Assembly (NCBI GenBank): GCA_963969395.1
Contig: OZ017800.1
Span: 12,804,479 to 12,868,478 of the forward strand
Length of the DNA stretch: 64,000 nucleotides
From: Pseudoscleropodium purum
Lineage: Eukaryota > Streptophyta > Bryopsida > Hypnales > Brachytheciaceae
Direction: 5' to 3'
Positions 48,511 to 57,206 of this stretch are shown one piece after another; the stretch's first letter is position 1, and each line of letters begins with the position of its first letter. Both the position numbers and the translations under genes were made by a program. The notes beneath the pieces are model-generated. The model was not told the origin of the DNA and did no database searches. It saw only the letters and a list, made by a program, of their open reading frames with translations.

Positions 48511-48625
48511 AGTTATACTCTAGAGCGATTTTTGTAAGTATAATGGGGAATTAACCTGCCCTATGCTGCGACAATGGTCCCTCTCCATGTTTAAGCTTCG
48601 CAACCTTCTTCTTCCCCTTCGTCAT

Positions 48626-48856
48626 CGTGACAAATGAAATTGATATAGATCAAATTTTTTAATTTGAAATTGAATTCACGCGTAAGTGTTCAAAAAATTG
48701 GCAACAAGGTGGCCCCAATAAACCACTCTTGCCTTGCCTCGGAAAGGAGCCAATGGAGGATGAACCACCAAGCTCTCCGCTCCACCTTGCATTCACAAGG
48801 GGCAAAGCAGAAGTGACAATGCAGACGGCCCATCGGCCCCATTGGACAGCCCTAAA
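48626..48856. other. 5' flank of the kinase-like gene
   Basis: Sequence between the kinase ATG and the GC-rich array. No coding signal. It would contain the kinase-gene promoter (leftward), but no clear TATA box is placed. Confidence 0.35.
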
Positions 48857-49374
48857 CCGTCCGCCCGATCGGACGGGCCGGGGGTGGCAGACGGATCGGC
48901 CGTTCGCCTCCCCAAAACCCTAGAGCCCCGTCCGCCCGATCGGACGGCCACGGGCGGACAAATCTGGCGTCCGCTCGATCGGACGGTCCGGGGGGGCGGA
49001 CGCATCGCCGTAATGGGGCGGACGGGTATCGGGGCGGTCAGGGCGGACGCCGGATTCGACGGACAGGGCGAACGGGTATCGGGGCGGATGGGCGGATGCC
49101 GAATCCGACGGACAGGGCGGATGGAGGACAGGGCGGACGGGTATCGGGGCGGACGGGGCTGACAAGGCGGACGGCAGACAGGTATCGAGGTGGACGGGGT
49201 TTGGGCGGACGGGGCGGACAGGGCGGACAACGGACAGGTATCGGGGCGGACGGGGTCTGGGCGGACGGGGGTCTGGGCGGATGGGACGGACGGGTATGAA
49301 GGCGGACGGGGTCTAGGCGGACAGGGGTCTAGGCGGATGGGGCGGACGGGTACGAGGACGGATGGGGCGGTTTG
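48857..49374. repeat. GC-rich GGGGCGGACGGGTATC-type tandem array
   Basis: About 500 bp of degenerate tandem copies of a unit like GGGGCGGACGGGTATC, with variants GGTCTGGGCGGAC and GGTCTAGGCGGAC. The GGACGG core is the same as in the small hAT elements, so this is probably expanded subterminal DNA of the kinase-bearing hAT element. It ends abruptly in AT-rich DNA, with TTTGACCCTAAAG at the edge. Any open frames in it come from the repeat composition. Confidence 0.7.
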
Positions 49375-52171
49375 ACCCTAAAGCGACCCTAAACCCATAT
49401 TTTGCACGATAAACAGAGGTCTTCATGGCACTGTATAGTTCAACTAACTTTTCATTCATTCAATGTAAAATTTGAAATTAAAAAAGGTAGCCTTCCTTTA
49501 TGACCAAATTTATGAATTCTTGATAAATGATATTTTTGTACAAAGATATGAGCTAAAATGTGCAAAAATTCACGAAAGGATTGCGACGTTTAATATATGT
49601 ACCCAAATATTCACGTTGCATTGTGTATAAAGCAATTGTAAGAAGGTACTTAAATAAAAATTCTACTATTAAATTGAATTAGTTGACGTCTAATCACTTA
49701 GTAAACCGCTAAATGTCCAAGTCCTTGTAAGTATGTTTTGACTATCGAAAAAGAGCATGGACTTATAGTTATCCCCAATGAAGCAAATTGTTCTTTTTTC
49801 AAAATCTAATGGTATAGATGTTTAGCCCCTAAAGTTCTTTTCACTAAAAACACTTCAAAACTGCTAGCAGTAGTGCAAATACCAAGTCTTGGAAGAAAAA
49901 TATTTTTGGGCATATGTAACCGTAGGATCTTGTAGTAAATTAGTTGGAAAAGATGCGGAAAAAATTTTAGACAAATCCACCATTTGGATTGTAAGATATT
50001 AGATATTGAGTGTTTCATTTAAGGGGGCTATTCAATTATGTCTATTAATGAACAATTGGTAGGCTAACAAACCTAACTTAGCATGTATTTTAATATTTGT
50101 TGCAATTGTTTTAGGAATATTATAACATAATACTATTATAATATTCTTATAAATGATATAGTACTAAATCATTTCAAAATCAACAACATTTGAACACAAT
50201 CTGTCAATCTTGTCTTCCATACTCCTTTGATGATATATATATATAAATATATATACATATATAAAATATATTAGATAAATCAACATGAACAAATCAATTA
50301 TTATATATTTCATAGATCTATTCTTCATCAATCAAATAAGAGTGCATGTTCAAATATAGACAAAGATGGTTTCTCCATTTGTTCCCAAAAATTAAATAAA
50401 CAAATAGAGAAAGATATGAAGTGAATGTTACTTGGAGAATTGAAGGGAAAGAAATTGAAGTACTCAATTGCATTTTATTAAATTGGAAAATTGCATGTGG
50501 ATGGCATGAATTAATCTTCATAGATGCTAAACTCATATGAGTTGCATTTCAACATTTATGATTTATGCAATTGATTGAATTGAAAGCTCTTGTAATTACA
50601 TTTTCAAATTTTCGATTCAATCATTCAAATTTGCAAGAGTGATTTATGATAGATTTATAACTTTAAATGTGAAAGCATTCAATGTCTTTATGCGTTTGTT
50701 CATCAATATATTAATTTTAAATAAATAATATATATATTTTATAACATATGCATAAACCATTGCATTAAAAAAAAAAACTAAGAGCCAAGCCAAATAGGTT
50801 GGTCAAATGAAGAGAACAAGAGAACAAAAGCCCTACGAGAAAGCAAAGGAAAAAAAAGAAAATATCAAAAGGATTCAAAGGAAGGAGCAAGATGCATTCT
50901 TGCAAGACCGTAGAATACATAATGTGATAATGATTTCAAAATCCAAACACAAATATATTTTCTATTTCAATGAGAGTCAAAAATGAACTCCCCTGCTCTC
51001 AAAGATTGTACAATGTACACGTTATACAAAACGAACATATAACAGAAAGAGTAGAAGACATCGTTTATCATGATTGAAAACTGAAATGATTTTTTCTTTC
51101 TATGTAGAATATTTTATGAAATGTAACAATGTATTTAATTATCATAGTAATTGGTAGAAATCTTTGTGCAATACATAGAAACATTTCATTCATGTGGAGT
51201 TTTTTCATTTGTTTAGGATTAAAATTGAAGTATTATACTCTACAAAGTACAAACCAAAAACAATATCATATACCTAAGTTCAAAAGTTTGCAATTGTTTC
51301 GTGAATTCATTTTGAAAACTCAAACAAAGAAATATTTTATAATCAATATCTTGTTCATTTGAATCATTTCAAAATTCGAATTCCGAATTCAATTCCTATT
51401 TATAATAGAAATTATGTTTGTCAATTTTTTAGATCTTTAAACAATGAACCCTCTTTTTTTTTAAATTAATATTTAAAAACATCTGAAATAAGAATATTGG
51501 AATTACCCTTCAAAATAAATATAGCACATGTACAAGTGTATAATGTATTCTACTCAATCAACTCAAGTAACGAATTTTTCTATGTTTTTAAGGAAAAATA
51601 TAGCCATATATGATTTGAAAGTTAAAACATTGATTCTTTTTCTTTGTTTTCAAATCTAATCAAAATTTCATTAAAAAATATGAAAGACTCGATGTTCATT
51701 TGAAGATCGTGATGCACTTCTAATTAGAAAACACAACCTTTCATTAAATATCATGAAGTTGAAATCCATTAAACTGTTATTCTAATTATGTATTGGGGCC
51801 TTTTTAAAAATTTCATTCGCTTATGATGAAAAAGGAATTGATTATTTCTGCAAAACATTTGATTTCCTAATGAACTTTAAAAAAATCCCCACCATCTTTA
51901 GATCTTCTCAAAACCTATTTAGAAGGATAATATGAGTAAATAATCCAAACATATTCAACTTAACCACATTACTCTCATTCGTAAAACAATTTAGGGGAGA
52001 AAAGAAAAGGTTTAGGGTAATTAGGGTATAGGGTTTAGGGTTTACATTGAAAAAAAAAAAAATGATAAATCAATTACATTGATCCTCATTTAGCAGTGAT
52101 TATTAGGCTGTTTTTTTTTGGAAATGTTACCATTCTTTTTGAGTAATATCGACCTTTTAGGATGCTCCAAT
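49375..52171. other. AT-rich DNA, no gene recognised
   Basis: About 2.8 kb between two GC-rich hAT-like blocks. It includes TA-dinucleotide stretches at about 50228-50272 and 50728-50740. There are no coding motifs or splice structure. It may be non-coding interior of a hAT element or host intergenic DNA. Confidence 0.4.
52011..52045 (+). repeat. short telomere-like TTTAGGG tract
   Basis: Several perfect or nearly perfect units of the plant telomere repeat (TTTAGGG with TAATTAGGG and TATAGGG variants). Such short internal tracts are common in plant DNA and in 5' regions (telo boxes). Confidence 0.6.
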
Positions 52172-52403
52172 GGACAACTGGGCGGACGCCGTCGGCGGTC
52201 AGTGTTTAAGTGGGGTGGTCGGCGTGTCCAAACCGCAGACGGTGTCGGAAGGCGGACAGTGCGGACAATCTCGTCCGACCGCCCGTCCGACCCGTCTGGC
52301 CTGTCCGACCGCCCTGTCCAACCCGTCCGCTCGCCCCGTCCGCCCGCCCCGTCTGCCCCGTCCGCCCGCCTCCATCCGCCCGTTCGCTTCAGCCCCGTCC
52401 GGG
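52172..52403. repeat. GC-rich hAT subterminal-type block
   Basis: Rich in CCGTCCG, GGCGGAC and CGCCCCGTCCG motifs, like the small hAT elements and the 48.9-49.4 kb array. It lies about 300 bp upstream of the hAT transposase and is most simply its left subterminal region. A canonical CAGGGTTGAC terminus was not found at its outer edge. Confidence 0.6.
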
Positions 52404-52717
52404 CCATTTCTTGTTTTTGAATGAAAACCCTAAAAATGAACCTTTAATTTTCTGGAGGGGACTATAAATGTTAGAAGAGAAGCTTTGGTATTCACTCTCG
52501 AAAAATCGAATGCTAAGATTTCCAAGGGCTATGAGCTTCAATTTATTGAGTCTCTTGCTTGGTAATGCATAGTTCGGTGGACGGGGGGGGCTTTGATTTT
52601 CAAAGCTTTGTGTGACTAATTTCATTGATATTGTATACATTGTCACGTTGTGGGTTTCAAATTGAAAACATTTTATTGGTTTTTTTTGAAATTGAGGTAA
52701 AACATACACTTGTCAGT

Positions 52718-53904
52718 ATGGTGGCCAAACCGACGGGGGATTTTTCTCCTTGGTTTAGTGTGCAAGAGGGTGGTAAAGTAAAATGTAGGCTTTGCAAAGC
52801 GAGCATGTCAAGGAAGCTCAGCCGTATGTTTAGCCACTTAGGCTATTCTGGGCCTGGAGGTATACATGATAAAGGGGTGAGCCTTTGTCCACGATTATCA
52901 ATGGCAGTTCGAGATTTATTTCGGCATTGCGAAGGAGTTTTTCCAAAACGCGTTGTAATGGACAATGTGGATGGCAACCCTGGCCCTTCAGATGTCCAAG
53001 AGTTTTTGGCCGGAAAGGCTGTGTCGCATTCTGACTACGAAGATTCTTGTCCAGCGTCCAAAGAATTGGTATCAATGGTATGTGCCACAACTGAAATGAT
53101 TTTGAGTATGGAAGCTTCTGGTGAATGTGAAACCCCGAGGGCATCAAGTTCTAGGCCTCAGAGGCAAGGCAGCTTAGTGAATGGGTTTGAAGAAGGTCAT
53201 AGATGCAAATTACATTCAGTGTGGGCAAATTTCTTTTATTCGGCGAACATACCATTTTCCGTAGCTCGAAATCCAGCTTTTAAAGAAGTAGTGAAGAAAA
53301 CGGTTGCGTTTGGTAGGCCATACATTCCTCCCTCATACCACGACCTTCGGTACAAATTGTTGAATGAGGTGAAGACCAACATTCAGACACAGTTGAATGC
53401 ATGGATTGAAGATAGCATTCAAAAATTTGGAGCAACATTGTCCGTTGATGGATGGAGCTCAGTGACTAATCAACCTCTCATCAATGCCATGCTTGTATCA
53501 TCCATAGGTGAAGAATTTCTTGGATCTGTGGATACAAGTGGTTGTGAAAAAAATGCGGAGTACTTGGCAGCTGTGTTGGAAAAGTTCATTGAACAAGTGG
53601 GGTTCAAGAACGTTGTGTTAATAACCACACATAATGCTCTCGTGAATCCATTCGCATGGGATGTAATATCTACAAAATATCCTCATATTTTTTACCAAGG
53701 GTGCGTGATACATGCATTGAATTTGTTGTTGAAGGATTGGGCTGCACAGAAATGGATTGCTTCCAAATTGGATAAAGGAGTTCTTGTAGCTAAATTTATC
53801 AAGAAGAGACATATGCCGCTAGCTCTATTGCAAAAGTATTCACCAAATCTTGGTCTCTTGATGCCTGGGGATACAAGGTTCGCCTTTAAATTTATCATGA
53901 TGGA
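52718..53904 (+). pseudogene. hAT-family transposase, BED finger plus DUF659 domain, 3' truncated
   Basis: The start is taken at the ATG of MVAKPTGDFSPWF; the frame is also open upstream. ACTATAAATG at about 52463 could be its TATA box. Residues ~10-45 form a BED-type zinc finger (VKCRLCKASM, then SHLGYSG). DUF659, the N-terminal part of the hAT RNase-H-like fold, follows from ~180: ATLSVDGWSS (first catalytic Asp), NVVLITTHNALVN and CVIHALNLLLKDW. In hAT proteins the second motif normally reads TDN; here it is THN, so a catalytic Asp is lost. The frame stops at the edge of element copy 4, and the C-terminal dimerisation part is absent beyond it. It is probably dead. It belongs with the GC-rich block just upstream and may be the relative that mobilised the small hAT elements. 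Confidence 0.8.
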
Positions 53905-54177
53905 TGTCGCAGCTTAGAATTTTGATTTTCTTAGTATACACCCAAATAGGAACGGAAACTAGTCATTAAGGAACCGGATCCGATTAGGTGGGGAAGGAAA
54001 ACTCAGAATTAGCACGGAACGTGAAGTAGTGGGCTTCTTGGATCTAATCCGGTCAGGAGTAACTAACGACGGAAACAGAATGTAACACGGATTAGGTCTA
54101 GGACCGGATGATGATGATGAACCGGATTATGATGGTAAACCGGATTCATGATGACAAACCGGAAAGGGTCCAGGGAC

Positions 54178-54184
54178 TATAAAA
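54178..54184 (+). promoter_or_regulatory. TATA box upstream of the copy 4 ORF
   Basis: TATAAAA in the conserved block, about 180 bp before the ORF start. Confidence 0.65.
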
Positions 54185-54359
54185 GGAGGAGCTTTCACTG
54201 TTGCACCCCCTTTTAGAAACTCGACCTTGAGCGCACGATTGAGTTTTTGTCGTTTGTGCGTCTATGCATTTGTGTTCTGTTCGTTTTAATTCCGGTTGAG
54301 ATCGGAGAGAGGAAGTGAGGAACGGGACGTGCGGCTAGGAGAGGGTGAGGTAGATGTGA

Positions 54360-56024
54360 GTGGGAATGCCTCCGCTACGTAGGTCGAGACAAGCGAGTCC
54401 CTCTGGAGGCGAGGTGAAGCTCCGGAAAGTCATTCCGGTTATTCCCTCCACAGAGCCGGAAAAGTCTGAACTCATGGATGATCTCAAATCCATGGGTTGC
54501 CTCGGGTTTGCCGAGAAACCTTGGGGTTTTAGGGAGGAGAGAATGGTCAAGGAGCTCCTCGGAAAGTTGTCCAACCAGTTTGACAACACCGTGAGGGGAG
54601 CTCCCGTCAGCTGGAACGAGGGGATGTGGAGAGCGGTTTACGGTTTCCGGGCAGGAGGTTTGGGAATGGCGAGCCGGAAGGATGAGTTTGTCCGAGGAAA
54701 GTTCAAGGGAGCCGTCAACCCGAAGGACGGATACGCGGTCGAGGATTGCTTGGATGACCGACACCGTCGGCTCCTGCAATTCCTGGTTCCGGTTCTTCAC
54801 CCGGAAAAGCCGACCAGGGTGACGATCACCCTCGGCAACACCATTTTCGGTGCCCTCAGTGGTACCCGGAAAGTGGATTGGGCACGGATCATTTCCGATC
54901 TCGTGGCCCAGCTTGTTAGTAGGGTTGGGAAGAAAAGGGCCACTCCAGTGTGCCCTTACCTCTTCTACCTCTATCGAGAGAACCAAGTCCTCACCGATAC
55001 GGAGGAGAGGGCGTGGAAGACGCAGGAAGTGCTCCTGAAGTATGGGGAGTCGGAGACGGATGACGAGGCGGAATCCGATTCCGGGTCAGACCGGGAGTCC
55101 AGCGAGGAAGAGGAGGAGCCGATGTCGCCGATCAAGCGACAGAAGCTGACGCCTCCACACAAGCGCGGGACGCCTCCCGGTCAAGACAAACCGGCCCCGG
55201 AGGAGAAACCGGAAGCCGAGAAGACCAATTCCGAGGGAGATCCGGATATGCAAGATCCGTTCAACGGTCTGATCAACGTCCTCTGCAACATCAGGGCAGA
55301 TTGGGAGGTCAAGCACAGGACGCTTGCGGCAATCGGCAAGTTGGTGGGTGCTGCACCGGACAGCAACTTGGCGGAACAAGTGGCGCAATGCATCACGAAT
55401 CCGGAAGAGACCCGGAAGCAGGATTCCGAGATCCGCCGGTTGCAGGAGGAGGTAGATAAACTGAAGGCAACACTTTTTACCTATCAGGAAGACGTGACGG
55501 CCGCTCGGGAGATGGCGGAGGAGACTCGGAAGGTGGCCGAGCAGATCAAGGCGGTCCTGGGAGAGACCGGAACGGCAGCGGCCAAGGCGAAGCTCTTCAA
55601 CGAGAAGATCCACGAAGAGAAGAAACTATCCGGTTCCCGGATGGTCCGGATTCTCGCGGACTTCGCCGAGCAGGTGGAGACGGCAATGGTGGAGGGGCGG
55701 AAGGCAGCGGACCGGATCGAGGAGAGCAGCCGGAAGCTGACCGGAGCGACGTGCGACAAAGGTATTCACCTTTCAGATATCTCACTACCGGACCTCTTTC
55801 CGGAAGCAACTATGGCAAAGGACAGGAAGGATTGGACTCCTGAGTCCAAGAAGTCTGCACGGACTGGGACTCCGGGCACGAGACCGGATATCACCATCGA
55901 CCTGGAGTCTCCACCCGGACCGAATCCTGCGGAGGGGGAACGGATCCGGAATTTGAGTGAAGTTTTCGAGGAGCTAGTCCCGGAGACCGGAAGCCCGACG
56001 ATAGGATCTAGAGTTGTAGGGTAG
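54360..56024 (+). CDS. 554-residue protein of the 3.3-kb element, copy 4
   Basis: Intact and about four residues different from copy 2. It shows the family pattern: basic N-terminus, helical region with TLGNTIFGALSG, acidic ESETDDEAESDSGSDRESS, basic KRQK stretch, coiled coil with EIRRLQEEVDKLKATLF and EETRKVAEQIKAVLGE, and a tail ending IGSRVVG. No enzymatic motif is seen. Being nearly identical to copy 2, it is one of the youngest copies. Confidence 0.7.
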   Translation: MGMPPLRRSRQASPSGGEVKLRKVIPVIPSTEPEKSELMDDLKSMGCLGFAEKPWGFREERMVKELLGKLSNQFDNTVRGAPVSWNEGMWRAVYGFRAGGLGMASRKDEFVRGKFKGAVNPKDGYAVEDCLDDRHRRLLQFLVPVLHPEKPTRVTITLGNTIFGALSGTRKVDWARIISDLVAQLVSRVGKKRATPVCPYLFYLYRENQVLTDTEERAWKTQEVLLKYGESETDDEAESDSGSDRESSEEEEEPMSPIKRQKLTPPHKRGTPPGQDKPAPEEKPEAEKTNSEGDPDMQDPFNGLINVLCNIRADWEVKHRTLAAIGKLVGAAPDSNLAEQVAQCITNPEETRKQDSEIRRLQEEVDKLKATLFTYQEDVTAAREMAEETRKVAEQIKAVLGETGTAAAKAKLFNEKIHEEKKLSGSRMVRILADFAEQVETAMVEGRKAADRIEESSRKLTGATCDKGIHLSDISLPDLFPEATMAKDRKDWTPESKKSARTGTPGTRPDITIDLESPPGPNPAEGERIRNLSEVFEELVPETGSPTIGSRVVG

Positions 56025-56175
56025 ATAGGATTTTAATTTCAGTTAGGAGTAGGAGCGGATCCGGATCCGGATCCGGCTCAACAGTATTAGGTTAAACCGG
56101 AAGTTAGATTTAGGTGGCGGCGGACCCCCACGGGTTTTCCGCTCCTTTTTGTGCTTTTAGGGTTTTGACCCTTTG

Positions 56176-56183
56176 TATATAAA
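56176..56183 (+). promoter_or_regulatory. second TATA box in copy 4, downstream of the ORF
   Basis: TATATAAA at the same place relative to the ORF stop as in copy 3. Confidence 0.5.
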
Positions 56184-57206
56184 TCGGTTCCTGAGATGGG
56201 AAGGGGGAGTTGTTCATTTTTCAAGCTTCTTGTACCTTTCTATTCTCTTCGTTGTGTATCTCTCTCCAGCGCGACAGGATTGTATGATGTGGAGTTAGGA
56301 TAGTACGAGTTAGTTTGTAAGTGATTTCTCCCCTTGGTGTTTATTTTCCGATCCTAGGTGCATGTGAGTAGGTACCGAAGAGTTGGGAGTGAACTTAGTT
56401 CCTCAGCACGTCTAGAGTTTGAGATTCCGGGTGAGAAAGCCGTTGTTAGGCTAGGCGGGTAGGGAGGGATTCCTTAGCTGCGCTAGAACTCCCGGGTGGG
56501 AAATCCGGTTGAGTGTCCGATCTCCTGTGAGGTCTCACCACCCGTATGGGTAACGGAAGAACTTTAGTTGATGTTGGAACGGACGGGTGCACTTGTAACC
56601 ACCTGTCTTCGCACGGATCGGAAGTAGCATCAAGGTCGTTGTAGTACGAGAGGGTCGAGTGTGGGGTCTTTGTGTGACCTACGACCCGGATTGCTATCTG
56701 GGTTGTTGTGAAGGACCAAACCGGATCCGGATTAGCTTGGGAGTCTAGAAGGTAGGACAGTGGGTCTTCAGCCACTATAATTCACGGAAGGAGTGGTGGG
56801 CCTACCACTCTCAAAATTAAGCGGCGACCCCTCTGATGGTGAAACAGAGGCAAAACCAAACCGGATAGGATTACGGGTACAGAATGACCATCCCGACCGG
56901 ATTGGTCAGGACGGATTTCCAGGATCGGAAGTTGTGAGATCCTGGGATTTCGGTATTTGTACGGACCGGATAGTTAGTAGGACCGGAAGAAGGAGTAATC
57001 CGGTCTGTAGTTATCCGGTGTGGTGGTAATTCTGGTTCTAGATCTAGGACCGGAAAGTAAGATTGGGATACTGACTTAGCTTAACTGCTTAATAGAGCTA
57101 GATACTTCACAGGATCTCGTGGGTTCGATCTTTAGAGTCACTTAGTTATACTCTAGAGCGATTTTTGTGAGTATAATGGGGAATTGACCTGCCCTGTGCT
57201 GCGACA

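Larger units (their letters stand above)
45277..48573 (+). mobile_element. 3.3-kb TGTCGCAGC element, copy 3
   Basis: 3297 bp from TGTCGCAGC to GCTGCGACA, with a perfect 5-bp duplication ATGGT (45272-45276 and 48574-48578). It inserted near the start of the kinase-like gene, in opposite orientation to it. Layout: left ~270 bp, TATAAAA, leader, 554-codon ORF, (GGATCC)n-like tract at about 47424-47443, a second TATA box, then about 1 kb non-coding. It is more diverged from copies 1, 2 and 4 than those are from each other. Confidence 0.87.
43888..48625 (-). pseudogene. protein-kinase-like gene, probable hAT cargo, split by element copy 3
   Basis: Read leftward from the ATG at 48625 (MTKGKKKVAKLKHGEG), the frame runs into copy 3. 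With one ATGGT duplication removed it continues in frame at 45271. About 150 N-terminal residues are of unknown type. A kinase fold follows: RGRYATIRKV and EFAAKKSI (Gly-loop region and the VAIK lysine position), a hinge at GYAYWWNGGTL, the catalytic loop HLYNDLSPDNILL (Asp and +5 Asn present) and DWG at the DFG position. Two lesions are seen besides the insertion: a TGA at about 44514-44516 between the lobes, and a frame change near 44075, after which MNGNNMSEAYFNVLRN continues to a stop at 43888-43890. The intact protein would have had about 480 residues. Its closest kinase family is not clear to me. No introns are evident, which suits a retro-copied or transposon-adapted gene. Confidence 0.65.
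53905..57206 (+). mobile_element. 3.3-kb TGTCGCAGC element, copy 4
   Basis: 3302 bp from TGTCGCAGC to GCTGCGACA, both ends intact. Flanking 5-mers differ (ATGGA left, GCTGG right), and the flanks belong to different transposons: hAT transposase on the left, TnpA-like gene on the right. This points to recombination between copies. The inside is nearly the same as copy 2. Confidence 0.85.

Noticed and set aside
48842..49375. Several overlapping open frames in the GGACGG array
   Set aside because: They arise because the tandem repeat lacks stop codons in several frames; the translations are low-complexity.
52011..52045. Interstitial telomere as a sign of chromosome fusion
   Set aside because: Only a few units are present; such short tracts are common in plant DNA.
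56446..56775. A 109-codon frame conserved in copies 1, 2 and 4, antisense to the element (starts MAEDPLSYLLDS)
   Set aside because: It is not intact in copies 3 and 5, and the copies that keep it are almost identical in DNA, so conservation is uninformative. No family match.
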